A DNA stretch of 64,000 bases, from contig CM025851.1 of the NCBI GenBank assembly GCA_003952965.2, positions 1-64,000 of the forward strand, in the 5' to 3' direction. How positions within the stretch are numbered: position 1 is the first letter of the stretch; each line of letters begins with the position of its first letter. Under the pieces are notes generated by a model. That model saw nothing but the letters and a program-made list of their open reading frames with translations. It was not told the DNA's origin and made no database searches. Made by a program: the position numbers and the translations under genes. Positions 1 through 11,927 of this stretch are shown here, piece by piece. The DNA comes from Morella rubra. Lineage: Eukaryota > Streptophyta > Magnoliopsida > Fagales > Myricaceae.

Positions 1-1900
1 CTGTGGTATATTCTGAGCTGCGTTCTCCCAAAGTTGTCTTGTTTCTTATTGTCAATTGGCGAATCTATATTGGTTACCTTTTCCATCTCTGCGTCTTTAG
101 AAAATCAGATGGAAGAAAATCTGTTGAGGTTCTGATTCAATTTGTACAAGAATATTTTACTCACCACACGCACATGCATATATAGGTTGTATAGTTTAAT
201 GAGCAAAAGTGCTCCAGTATGTCGCATGAGTTGAGCCTCTGGCAAAAGCACTCTTTCTCCAGTTATTTTTTTTTTACCCCAAACAAAAAAAGGTTTTCTG
301 CACAGTTTCGTTTGCTATCCATGTAACTCTTTAAAAAGAAGTCGAGCACGCCGATGGTAGCTTGGCAAAAATGAATCCAAGGTTTAGCTGGATTGCAAAC
401 CGTAATAAAAATTATTGGCGGTCCTATAATAGCCTGACTGCTTCTCCCTTCCACAGTAAGCATCATGCAGAGGTGGAAGAACCTAATTACAATATTGAGG
501 CTCCCACCAGTATCGATCTTTTTAATTTTCCGATGGGTGGCGTTTCCCCTGTTAACTGTTAACCCTTGATATGGAGACATTGCTGGAAACTGCGTTCTCT
601 TATGACTAGTCATCTCAGATTCTGAAGTACCTAGTACAGGTATATTTATCCTTTTGAATGTTTATTTAATGCCTCGCTTCTTTTTGATGTTCATTGAGAG
701 GGCGAGTACGGCTTTGAGTAACCAAATAAATTAAGCGAAGTACTCGTTTTGAGTAATCATTGGAATAGGAAACTGCTACTTCAAGAAGGCATTGCACTAG
801 AAGAAATCCAGGTAAATAAACATCAAAAAAGAAAAGAGGGCCACGCCCACGACCGCAGCGAGTACTTGTCCCTTCTACCTGTTTTGCCCCACCAGAAAAG
901 AGGGTTATTTTTGGTGGGGGAACCAAAAAAAAGGAAGTTAAAAGACACCTTAGGAAAATATCAAAATAACAGCAACAAAAGAGAAATACTAAAAAAAAAA
1001 AAAAAAGAAGAAGAAGAAGAAGAAGAAGAAATTAACAAATAACGGAAGAAAATTAAAAAGGAAAGAGTAATAATTAAAAAAAGGACGAAAGAGAGAGAGA
1101 GGGAAAAAAAAAAAGCTTTTTACATATAGATTTGCAGTCCCAGGGGCACGGGCGGTAGTGGGTCGTCGGCTCTTCATCAGTTGATCAGGAAGAAAGTGAG
1201 GAAGAAAAAGGTACTCCATAATCCCGACAGCGACTCTTATTCCCCAATTCCCAGATACATGAATCTGAAACACTATCTCGTGTCCGCTTCTTGTTTTCTT
1301 TGTATTTCTTCATCGCCGATTATCACATCTGAATTTCCCTCATGTCTGAACCTGTTGGTAACTATAGTTTAGTTGTTGATTATCTGTTTGATAACATACT
1401 AATTGGTGGGCGGATGATTCAATTCGTGGAGGATATTTCTTAAATTACCTGGAATGTTTATTTCGCTTTTTCGTATTTCTTCTTGAATCTTGTTTTCTCT
1501 TATTTTTCATAGTTTCACTTTCCATTATGGGAGGCGGTAAAATGTTAATAGAAAATGGCATATTCTCTGTGAAACCCACATTACATGTGAACCGTGTTAG
1601 GCTTGTCATGTGATCTTTTATCCCTTATTTTGGTTTGCATAAGCAAGTAGGTTAAGTATAAGCAGCAATGACGAGTGGAAAAGGTGATTTTGTTATTTTA
1701 ATGTTGATTGGACTTCTCTCAGAAACGGCTTCCAGTGGTTGATTGGTCGAGATTTCTTGTTTGTGCCAATTATCTTCTTTGGTATTTTAGACGTGCTCCT
1801 AGTAATTCCTGTGTTCTCATGATAGAGTTATTATTGTGTACTCTAAGGTCCTATTCACCTTCTTCTTTGTACTAGTCTGATTATTAAGGATTTCCTCTTT
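1..1900. other. Gene-poor left flank and probable ATG18-like 5' region
   Basis: No recognisable gene is present here. A 66-codon plus-strand open frame ends at 561 and an overlapping minus-strand frame covers 263-613, but neither resembles a family I know; the plus one could be the last exon of a gene starting left of the window. Purine-rich sequence with an A-run and GAA repeats lies at 991-1115. The segment around 1140-1210 followed by a possible GT donor could be a non-coding first exon of the ATG18-like gene, because that gene's start codon lies just after a splice-acceptor-like site at about 1955-1960. This is inference only. Confidence 0.4.
991..1115. repeat. A-run, GAA microsatellite and purine-rich tract
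   Basis: A run of about 16 A is followed by about eight GAA units (to 1030) and then GA-rich sequence. This is low-complexity DNA upstream of the ATG18-like gene and is the reason for spurious Glu- or Phe-rich reading frames on both strands. Confidence 0.85.
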
Positions 1901-1970
1901 CTGTTTAGCTTCCTTCGAGGTATTGATTACCTGTTGTTTCCCATGGTTCAGATTGCAGCAAGCATTTTTG

Positions 1971-4900
1971 ATGACTGTCCCTTCATCGAACATGAGTTCA
2001 ACAGTTTCAACATCTCGTGGAATACTTCCACCAGCAAGGCATGGCACCTGCGACGCCCCAAATGCTGGGGCTTTCTGCCAGCCTGAACCAGAGTCTAAAG
2101 ACAATGACGAGAGTGAGTTGCTCTCTGTATCTTGGAACCAGGACTATGGTTGTTTTGCTGCCGGCACAACTCATGGTTTTCGTATCTATAATTGTGAACC
2201 ATTTAAGGAGACTTTCAGGCGTGATTTAAAAAGCGGTGGGTTTAAAATTGTTGAGATGCTTTTCCGGTGCAACATTCTGGCACTTGTTGGCGGTGGAGCT
2301 AATTCCCAATACCCACCGAATAAAGTTATGATTTGGGATGATCATCAGAGCCGGTGCATTGGTGAATTTGCATTTAGGTCTGAGGTTCGCGGAGTGAAAT
2401 TAAGACGGGATCGGATTGTCGTTGTTCTTGAGCACAAGATATATGTTTACAACTTTATGGATCTGAAACTTCTCCATCAAATTGAGACTTTGGCAAATCC
2501 TAGGGGTTTGTGCTGCCTTTCACACCATTCAAATGCATTTGTGTTGGCTTGCCCAGGTCTTCAACGAGGACAGGTTCGAATTGAACACTTTGGGCTGAAT
2601 ATGACAAAATTAATCCACGCTCACGATTCTCATATTGCATGCTTCACCTTGACATTGGATGGGCTGCTTCTCGCAACTGCTAGTACAAAGGGCACTTTGA
2701 TAAGAATATTCAACACAATGGATGGGACTCGCTTGCAAGAGGTAACTGACCTTCCTTTGGACTTAAACAGTATTTTATGATTAGTCTCCCTAGACTATTC
2801 TAAATGGTTTTGGGACGCAATCACATTTAACTTCAGCACGGTGTTGAATATTCAACTGAAGGAAAAGATTGTTGTTCGCCACTGTCCTAAATGATTCTTG
2901 TAGACGAGCACTGAGGTCATCTTTAATAAGTTTTTTTTTTTTTGCAATTGCTGTCATGGTAAGATATAAGTGGGACTGTGGGTTTTCCAAAAGAATGACT
3001 CGGTGGATCAAGAAAAGAAAAACCTTGGGAGGAATAGTTGAATGTTAGTTCCCATTCGATTCATTAGAAAGGTCTTGTGACTTTTGAAGATCTCCCAAAA
3101 AGAAAGAATTTTTCAAACCTCCTCATATCTTGTTTGTTATATAGGCAGTCTTATCAAGTACAGGATCTATAGGTGTTCACACTCAACTTTTCTCATAGCC
3201 AATGTCTGGTGATTATAAATTCCTCTGTGCATGTAGGTACGTAGAGGAGGAAACAGAGCAGAAATCTATAGTATTGCTCTGTCTTCAAATGTCCAGTGGT
3301 TGGCAGTATCAAGTGACAAAGGTACTGTTCATATATTCAGCCTTAGAGTCAGAGTGGTTGGGGAAGACTCACCAGCCCAGTTGAACACTGCTCAAGGGCT
3401 GGCGCTGTTTCACCAGAATTCTTCAACTTCCCTAGATGCCCTTATTTCTCCAAATACCGGTGCCAATCCCAGTTCATCATTTTCTTTCATGAGAGGTAAG
3501 GGAGTTGCCAATGAATAATGGATTAAGCTTGGCATTAATACAATAAAAAAATTTTGCCTGGATATTTTGCAACCTTGCACTAAGGATTGAAGCTAGACCA
3601 AACTGATTTTGCGTTGTTTTTTCTTGGCAATATTTTCCTCGCCTTCTAATTTGTTAAGCATGAACACGAGGAACTGTGTCCACTTGATAGAGATACTTTA
3701 CATTCACTGTTTTAACTATCTGGCCTTCTAGGGGTGTCCATGGGATAGGCCAAGACTATGAAATAACATTCATAGTGCTGGCAAAGGCCCAGTCTAGTCC
3801 TAGGACAACGTGCGTGTGTCCAACATAGCTTGGCGAGCCTGTTATATGATAACTTCATTGCATGAAATTGTTGATGTGCGTTTTTGTTTAACAACACAAT
3901 GATTAGAGTTGAAATGGTTAATACTTTGAATATTGAACTAAAAGGTTAAAAGGAAAGAACATAACAATCTTCAAATAACAAATAAAATTAAACTGAGGGA
4001 AAATATAACGCAGAACAAAATTTAATTTTTGATAAAGTTCATCAATCCCAAGCTGGCCTAAGACTGGGAGAAACTGGCCCTTGCCTGTGGGTCTGTCATC
4101 TTGTCCCAAGCCCTAATATTTCAGGCTGGATTGGGCAGGCCCACGGCTGCCCCTTCGACCATCTGAGATTTTACGGCTCAATATTGTGTTAAACATTCAA
4201 CTCTTCTTCTTTTTTCTTTTTTGGTAAGTTAAGCTTTCTACTCATCCCAACTCAGCTTTCTGAACACCCTTCGGTAGTTTTCCAAAGCAGTATGGGTGGA
4301 ATCCTTTGGTGCTTTTCATCTCTTTTATCTGACCCTGTCTCTGATGCTTCCCAGGCGTTTTACCAAAATATTTCAGCTCAGAATGGTCCTTTGCTCAGTT
4401 CCACTTGCCAGAAGACACACAATTCATTGCAGCATTTGGATCTCAGAATACCCTCATAATTGTTGGCATGGATGGGAGGTAAGGAACTATACTATTTGTT
4501 GGTTTACCCTTCTACATTGGGAGTGTTTACCTATTTCCCTGAGTAACTTGAGAGAGCAAATCTTAGTTTTCCTTGTATCGAAGTAGTTTTCTTTTCATGC
4601 TTTTTTTTTAAAAAAAATAAGTAAAGATATTATTGAAAAATAAAGAGAGTTAACAGTACAAAAGACTGTACTGAAAACGTCTGAAGCATACAAGCTATAA
4701 AGCTACAAAAATTCGAAAGGTCCAAAAAAGGAAAACCCAACACCACATTAGCCCACAGAAAGAGACTGCAACATCTGACCCTTTAAGCACTCCAACAATA
4801 ACCCTTATTCTCAAAACATCTATTATTTCTTTCCCTCCATAAACACCACCAAATACAGGAGGGAATCATCTTTCAAATCGCCAAAGCTGTCGGGTCATCA

Positions 4901-6897
4901 AATTTCCACTTCCAACACATCAAAACCTCAACCACCCTACTAGGCATAACCCAAGAAAGATTCAACATACAAAGCATATTTGCCCACAACCCTCTAGCAA
5001 CCTCACAATGAAGTAGAATATGATCCACCTATTCCCCCATCCATCTGCACAAATAAAACCAATCAGTCAAGCAAATACCCCTCCTCCTTAAATTGTCTAT
5101 GGTCAATACTTTCCCATGAGTGGCCTCCCACGAAGAAGGAAACTCTCAAAGGGGCCAAGGAAAAGCTATAGGTAAATCACCCACAAAAAGTCCATACATA
5201 GATTTGACTGAGAAAGAGCCATTCTTAGAGCCCAACCAAAGCACCCTATCATCAACATCTCTTCTAATTATCGTCGAATGAAGAAGAGAAGAAATTCGAA
5301 ACTTCAGCCAACTCCTAAAAGTTCTTAGAAACTGAACATTCCAAACGACGACACCAGAGCTGACATTGCAACACTCCTCCACAAACACGTCTTTATTCCT
5401 GGTTAAAGAAAAGAGATGAGGAAACACTAACTTCAGAGCTTGCTCACCATACCACCTATCATACCATAACCGAACTCTGCTACCACTCCCCACCACAAAT
5501 TTTATGTTCTCAAAGAAAACAGTCCAACCCTTACTAATATTCTTCCATAAGCTCACACCATAAGAACCACGAGACTCAAGAGTCCTCCAACCTCCCACCT
5601 CGCTACCATATTTTGCTGTAATAACTATCTGCCATAAAGTCTCCCTCTCAGAAACAAACCTCCACAACCACTTCCCTAATAAAGCTCTATTATACAAAAG
5701 CATCCGCCTTAAACCCAATCCACCCACAGAAATAGGAGAACATACTCTGTCCCACCTAATAAGATGGAACCAATGCTCATCACCACCACTACCCACAAAA
5801 AATCCCTTTATAACTTTTCCATTCTGTTAGCCACCACAGCAAGAATTGGAAATAGAGACATATAATAAGTTGGAAGATTAGCAAGAGTTGATTTGATCAA
5901 AGTAATCCTTCCCCCCTTTTATGGATAAAGTTGCTTCCAACCCACTAATTGTCTTTCCATTCTCTCAAGTATCCCATCCCAGATACGAACACTTTTACAT
6001 TTGGCTCCTAGAGGAAGCCTAAGATAAGTTGTCGGAAGCGAAGAGACTCTACAACCCAGAATAGCAGCCAACTTCTGAACATTTCCAACACTTTAATGGG
6101 AATAACCTCAGACTTAGAAAGATTAACCTTAAGTGTGAATATTCAATTTGCATAACAATCCTGGAACACCCTATCTTAACCTAGAGTCAATACACTCGTT
6201 GGCAATCAACACTGATACTAAATCCGCCACAATTTCAATTCTCAGCAATCCGCAACCGAGGGTTTTTAACTTATTCCCGTTCTGTTTGACTTTTCACCAC
6301 CCGCCCACTGCCTTCAACAGATTAACCACGTTGATGTCTTTTAACTTATAAGGGTACATGAACAAAGTTGATGCTAAATCAATCCTTAAAACTGACTCTT
6401 ATTTGATCCTGATTCCAGGAGTTGCTTCAGATCAGTTCCATCTTACAGTTCGCACTTGGAATTACTTTATTTAAAGATGACATGAATAATGTTGCAGAAA
6501 TATGTTTTTGTATAAGAATTTCAAGATTCGGCTAGAATTCAATTTCTATCGATATAGTTTTATATTTTACATAAAAAGTCTTCTCTGCCCCCCTTGATAA
6601 AAATCCTTTCTTCATCCCTGGATATGCTTGACAGCTTGAGGTCCCAGTGAAATTTATCTCTGAGACATCCACGCTATTAAAAAGAAGGGGACCAGATATC
6701 TGATTGCTGCAATATTTACCGAAATCATTATGCAGGACTACTTTCAATTTGCTTTTGTGTCAGGCTTGGACTATCTTTCTTACCCGTTTTCCCGTGTTAT
6801 CAGTTTCTACAGGTGCAGCTTCCATCCAGTGCATGGGGGGGAGATGTTACAGCAGGAATATATACGCTTTCTAAAAACTGTTTGTAGACCTATATAG
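1971..6897 (+). CDS. ATG18: ATG18-like WD-repeat (PROPPIN) autophagy protein
   Basis: Four coding exons: 1971-2741, 3237-3495, 4355-4478 and 6804-6897. All introns are GT-AG and phases agree, giving 415 aa, the usual family length. PROPPIN proteins are WD40 beta-propellers that bind PI3P/PI(3,5)P2 on autophagosomal membranes. Visible signs: propeller repeats from about residue 45 ([15 protein letters not shown]), the segment [16 protein letters not shown], and the lipid-binding motif VRRG directly across the exon 1/2 junction (family consensus F/L/V-RRG), followed by an [12 protein letters not shown] blade. The last exon gives [15 protein letters not shown], typical of plant ATG18a/c/d types. 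Met at 1971 was chosen because it lies just after a likely 5'UTR acceptor and precedes the conserved blades. Intron 3 (4479-6803) carries an antisense LINE fragment. Subtype within the ATG18 family is not resolved. Confidence 0.92.
4603..6205 (-). mobile_element. Degenerate L1-type LINE fragment in ATG18 intron
   Basis: A 216-codon minus-strand frame (5146-5796) encodes the C-terminal part of a plant LINE ORF2, with the zf-RVT-like region motifs [19 protein letters not shown] and [10 protein letters not shown]. The 3' end lies at the T/A-rich stretch near 4603, where sequence resembles the 3' ends of the other LINEs in this window. Towards 6205 it carries pieces matching reverse-transcriptase parts of the copies at 48 and 55 kb, out of normal spacing, so it has an internal deletion. 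It is antisense to the host gene and has no complete frame. Confidence 0.85.
6229..6330 (+). repeat. Dispersed direct repeat, copy 1
   Basis: About 102 bp that recur at 7512-7616 in the same orientation with few differences (shared core CAGCAATCCGCAACCGAGGG). This copy sits at the edge of the LINE fragment in the last intron of the ATG18-like gene. It could be part of an unrecognised repeat family. Confidence 0.85.
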
Positions 6898-6966
6898 GGA
6901 TTCTTCTCATCATGTGTAAATATGGTGCCTGAATGAGAAGCTGTGTCAGTATTTTGCAGTTTCTTA

Positions 6967-6995
6967 CTGTATATTATATATATATATATATATAT
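6967..6995. repeat. TA dinucleotide repeat
   Basis: Short run of TA units in the presumed 3' untranslated region or just downstream of the ATG18-like stop codon. Confidence 0.8.
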
Positions 6996-7511
6996 GGGAA
7001 ATGGTGATGGTAATTGGTGAAATGCAACTGCCACTCTGAATGAAAATCTGTTGACATATATTACAGCAACGTTCTCTGGCGGATTTGCTCTGGTTCCGCT
7101 TCAACTTTAGCTCGTTCTAAGAATGACAATGTGCTTGTTTCCCCTTAGAGAATGCAGGACACTGGGTTAAAAGGGACTCCTCGAACACATTACTTGGTCT
7201 TTGGTTTTGAAATTTTGTCCAAAGATTGGGTGAATTCAACTTGGGCCGTGGGCTGTATTACATTTTACTCAATTGGGATGGTGAATATTTGGTTTCAGCA
7301 ACAAATTCCTAGTGAGCATCAACCAAATGGGATCCTTCGAGACTTGACTGGCAAATAAAAGCTAGTGTGTCATGATGCGAAATCAGCTTTAGACAAGTGA
7401 GCTAATTGTGAGGGATTTGGCAGAGTTTCAGTATAGATGAGTTTGGGATTTATGACGTGGTCAATCAAATTATCAATGTAAGAAGTTAATGAACAAGCTT
7501 GGTCCGGATGA

Positions 7512-7616
7512 ACAATTTCAATCCTCAGCAATCCGCAACCGAGGGTTTTTAACTTATTCCCGTTCCGTCTGACTTTTCACCACCCGCCCACTCCCTTCTT
7601 CAACAGATTAACCACG
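7512..7616 (+). repeat. Dispersed direct repeat, copy 2
   Basis: Near-identical to 6229-6330, with a 3-bp insertion and a few substitutions. It lies between two convergent genes. Flanking sequences differ from copy 1, so this is not part of a longer tandem duplication. Confidence 0.85.
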
Positions 7617-8127
7617 CATCTCTAAAATTTGTCGGAAGACTCCACTGACGGACTGACCTCACCAAGAGTCCTCTTAACTTCTAAACACGAGCATGCATTA
7701 TCCGTGTTTTCGGACTGTTGTATGCAGAATTTCAATCTCCTAGGATTCCCCAAAACTACATAACGTTTACGTTTCTCTGTTCAACACAACGGGGGAAAAA
7801 AGAAAAAAACGAAAACGAAAACTAAAATATACATTAATTTGGATGCTGAAACAGAAGACACTTATAATTTCCATATGAAATGCTGCAGAGCAGCAAAAAT
7901 TTGTATTCTTAAGCTTTTCTACAGCATGAAATTCATCTTATTCATATACTAATTACCACATTTATTTCGCATGACACCGGCATGCTAATAGAAATTTCAT
8001 GTTGTTAGTGGTCGTAGATTTTATTCTTAATAAGACATCTAACAACATCATCGGTCATGAGTAATGAAAAGGTAGGAGTGTCTGATATTCTCCATCTCCA
8101 CTCCCTCCCAGCTGAATCCCGGGGAAC

Positions 8128-11100
8128 TTAAAGCTTAGATCTTAGACTTCTCGTGTCATCCAGGACAATCATCACCTTCCCAATTGCTTTCCTATCTCTG
8201 ATGGCAGAAAAGGCTAGGCTGGCCTGTCAAGAACAAGTGTTTTGAGTCCATCAGATGATACATCTACAACTACTAAAATGAACGAGCATACATTCATCTA
8301 AAATCACAATTTTGACTACGCCTGTCGCAATTTACAATGGGATGCACAACTAGGCTGCCAAAGAACCTACTACAAGCATGTGAGGTCCAATTCTGTTATA
8401 GGCCTTATGAAATGTCAATTACTTCGAAACAAAAATTGATAACAAGAACATCCAAAAACCCCCAACCATTCTTGAGGCCTCACAGTATATCCAAACCCCC
8501 GCCACAACACCCCCCAAAAAAGAAAATGAAGGAAACAAGAAAGAAGAAGAAGCATTGTGTCATTCCTATTTATTGAATTTGAAGCAACCAATAAAGTATG
8601 CTTCAAATTGGAATTACTCCTATTCAACCCATTGCAGCCCTAGCAAATTTGGATGAGTAACTGTGAACAACCTAGGAGGTTGTCTAAATGTTAATGAAAT
8701 GACAACCCGCTGTACTTCAAGGTGTTACAATGCACTGGCTTCAATATAACTTTTAAGCAACTGTATCACAAAAACTCGACAAGGGGATCTGCCGTCCTCT
8801 TTCATAAACTGAAAAGAGAGCAAGAGTCTATTTCTATTCATAGGCTATAATGTACTATAAGTACATGCAATAAGAGAGAAAGAGAGAAAAACCAGCTAAA
8901 CAAGCCCCTTCCATCCCTCTCTACATCCATCCCTCCACCCCCTGCCAGTTTCTGGTGGCTTTTTCTTTGTTTCCTTTATCTTTTCTTCCACTTCTTTTTT
9001 TCTACTTTTTACAGAGCAACTCAAGGCCTCCATCGACACTCGTGTGTCTCACCCTCGATCTCCCTGCACCCTGCTCCACCACAGCCTCCAAGTCTCGCAC
9101 CATTCTCTCCCATGCATGAGCCCTATGCGCCCCCATGGGAGTGCATTCATCTCAAGCACCTCCGAGTTGAGCAACAGATTCTGAGCGCTTACTTCCCCAC
9201 TTTTGCTAGGAGCTGCCTCCAGTCCATGCTCCTCCAACCAAGGCCGTTAGAATCAAGTTTTCGTCAGCAACTCGCCTCAACCCAGCCATCAGCAGTGCAC
9301 ATTTCAATGCTGTGGACTCCAAACGTCACTGCAGACGATCAAAAGCAACCTGATCTATGGGTCGCTTATAATGCTCTAAGGGCGGCTAATCATGGGACTG
9401 GAACCACTTTGTAGATCCATTTCCCTTTCTTAAATTTGGCTCTAATGCACTGTAATACTTTATTTGGTGAGCTTGTTGGGGTCTCCCATCCCACTTATGT
9501 ACCTGCTATCTTTCAATATTCGAATTTTACTTGCTCAAAGAGAGAGAGAAGGAGAAGGATGAAAAAAATCCCACTCCGGCCAAGCCTTTTGTACCGACAT
9601 ACCTAAAGAAAGCTCTCTTGGGGATTGCCCAACGTCAGTATTCAAGGGTTGGGCAACCTACTGGAGCCTGAGACTTGAGCTGACTGTTACCCTCATTGAC
9701 CTTCAATACCTGAATTGGAGCTCTAAGTTCTGAAATGTTCCAAGTGTAAAGTGCCTAGGAATTGGTTTAGGCTATGTGTAAATATGTTTTGCCTAAAGCT
9801 TCACTTTTCTTTTTCCTTCTTTTTTTTTTTTGAGGGGGGGGGGGGGGGACAGGTAGAGAAACGAGCTCAACGATATCTGACCTCTGACAGGCTGTAAGCA
9901 TGAGAAACGTGGATCGTAACCAAGCCTCTTGCCATCCATGAGAGTAGCTCCCTCAAAGAATCTTCAAGAACAGCCGGCCGATGCATTTTGTAGCTACCCC
10001 AGTAAAGTCCATGCACCGTCCAATTCTGGTGAAAAGACATAAAAACCGAGAGGCATTCCAGTTTGACAATGAGAATATAGAATAAATTCCACTAACTCAT
10101 TTAACTGGGAAATGCAAAAGTGGCCCTTGTTCTAGCAGTCTGCTTTGGATACTAGAGATCTAGGGAGTAGTGTCCGTATTAAGGCTTTCTCCAAAATCAC
10201 ATGTAATCGTACCTTGACGAGGGTGATGTTAGCAGGTATGATAGGGACCTCCCCGCTGGCGAAACCAATGACCAGAATGTTAGCACCCCAATTCAAAAGC
10301 TTAAGTGTTTCTTTCGTCAGCTTGCCTCCGACTGGATCGTACAAAACATCAACCCCTTTGAGCTTTCTAGCCTGGAGGAAGTCCTTGGCACTTTGGGTAA
10401 CATTTTCATAGCTCAAGTCCACTACATGATCAACACCCAACGACTTCAAGAACTGCACCTTCTCAGTTCCCCTGGAAATCCACGCACAACAGCGAATTGA
10501 AATGAACCAAGAATTTACCTCAAGAGAAGCGAAGAGAAGAGAAAGTACCTAGCCACGGCAATAACAATGGCCCCGCAAACCTTTCCAATCTGAACAGCAG
10601 CAAGTCCAACACCCCCAGCTGCACCGAGAACCAGCAATACCTGACCAGAGCTCAGCTGAGCCCTGTGGACGAGTGCCACATGTGATGTTCCATACGCAAC
10701 CGGAAGTGCAGCAGCGCGCACCATATCACATCCCTCTGGTACTCGGAACCTTTAATCACAGTAACACATACAATTTACAAAACCAGAAAGTTTAAATTTT
10801 AAGACTTTCTTGGAAGATAAAGAAGACTGACAGTTGGGACTGGTCCGCAACGATGAACTGAGCGAATGAACCAAGGCTGGCGACGGAACAAACTGGGTCT
10901 CCGACATTGAATTTGGAAACATTGGCACCCACAGCATCGACGAATCCGGAGTAATCGGAACCTGGGATGAAGGGAAGTGGAGGCCTTTCCTGGTACTTGC
11001 CCTGTATCTGCAGGTAATTCGCGAAGTTCAAGCTGGTGGCTTTGATCCTCACCCTCACCGCTGTGGGAGAATCCACTTCAGGGATCGGGTGGTTCTTGCT

Positions 11101-11169
11101 CAATTCTATGGGAGAATTCCACAGCTTCTCTGTTGTGGGATCACCCAATTTTCTGCACACAGCTTCCAT
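8128..11169 (-). CDS. Quinone oxidoreductase-like protein (MDR superfamily)
   Basis: Five exons on the minus strand: 11169-10832, 10749-10549, 10471-10213, 10025-9882 and 8223-8128. Phases close and give 345 aa, close to plant homologues of quinone oxidoreductase-like protein 2. These are NADPH-binding medium-chain reductases that reduce quinones or enones and lack the structural zinc of alcohol dehydrogenases. Seen: N-terminal GroES-like fold with PFIPGSDYSGFVDAVG, FAQFIVADQSQL, the Rossmann dinucleotide motif LGAAGGVGLAAVQIGK (about residues 155-170), GVDHVVDL and VLYDPVGGK, then NWTVHGLYWGSY. The last exon is short and ends DDTRSLRSKL. Intron 4 is 1.7 kb and contains an unexplained GC-rich block. 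No zinc-binding cysteine cluster is visible. The substrate is unknown. Confidence 0.93.
9015..9420. other. GC-rich island inside oxidoreductase intron 4
   Basis: Less AT-rich than the rest of the intron. On the plus strand a pyrimidine-rich tract ends in AG at 9014, followed by an open frame whose ATG is at 9112 and stop at 9414 (100 codons). The minus strand also has partial open stretches. I recognise no family in any frame. It could be a relic gene fragment, a nested antisense transcript or chance. Confidence 0.25.
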
Positions 11170-11321
11170 TTCTTTCTTTTCAGTTTCCTCTTTCTTTTCT
11201 CTCCTCTCCTCTCTTTGTTTCAGGGCTTACGCTGTTTGTGACACATTCTTTTTCGTTTTTATATGCTTTAACATCCGTTGTTAAATCTCAGGCGCAGCTC
11301 GTATCGTTGTTCATGCAATTT

Positions 11322-11639
11322 TGAGAGTATAAAATTTTAGGTATCAGGTTCGGTGAAAAAAGAATAGAGAAATAAATTTAATATTTATTATATTAAAAAA
11401 TAATAATTAGTAGATATAAAGGTTATATTAAATTTTTATTATGTTAAAATTTACAAACAGTTTATATATTTAAAAATTTTAATAAAATTTTATTTTTATT
11501 AAATATATTTTAAATTTTTATTTTTATTTTTATCGTTTATTCACCTATTCTATCACATTCATCTTTTTAACACTAATATAAAATTATAGAATTTTACTAA
11601 AATTTTATACCAAATGCTATAAAAACATTACTCTCAAGT
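11322..11639. repeat. Putative AT-rich MITE in divergent promoter region
   Basis: About 318 bp of very AT-rich DNA bounded by inverted ends TTGAGAGTA and TACTCTCAA, with further imperfect inverted similarity inside each end (TATAAAATTTTAG-like). It lies in the roughly 760-bp divergent space between the oxidoreductase and hydrolase genes, so it may sit in their promoters. Target-site duplication not clear. Confidence 0.4.
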
Positions 11640-11927
11640 CTCGAGCGATGGGCAGAATTTCACTTATAGATGAACCGACAGTAATGGTGTGACTTCGAAT
11701 TTTATGAGCAATTTAACTGAAAAAAAATGAAAAAGCACGATGAAATAAGAAGGGTTACAGTCTTCGTTGTTCGTTCCTTTTATGGAGTGGCAAAGCAAAG
11801 CCCTTCATCTTTCTTCAGGATGGAAAGCTTGATATAATCACCTAGAGGGCTTTTTTTTTTTTCCTTGTTACTCTTATGTTTTGTACTTATCAGCACTCCC
11901 GTTGCTCATTTGGCGGTTCTAAACGAA

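Larger units (their letters stand above)
6898..8127. other. Convergent intergenic region between ATG18-like and oxidoreductase genes
   Basis: The two flanking genes converge here, so it must hold both 3' untranslated regions. It also contains the second copy of a dispersed repeat at 7512-7616. No open frame with recognisable product was found. Confidence 0.6.

Noticed and set aside
991..1042. Glu-rich protein from the GAA repeat
   Set aside because: The frame only reflects the microsatellite and has no conserved sequence.
9049..9237. Minus-strand 62-codon frame as an extra exon of the oxidoreductase
   Set aside because: The oxidoreductase protein is complete without it and exon phases join directly from 9882 to 8223.
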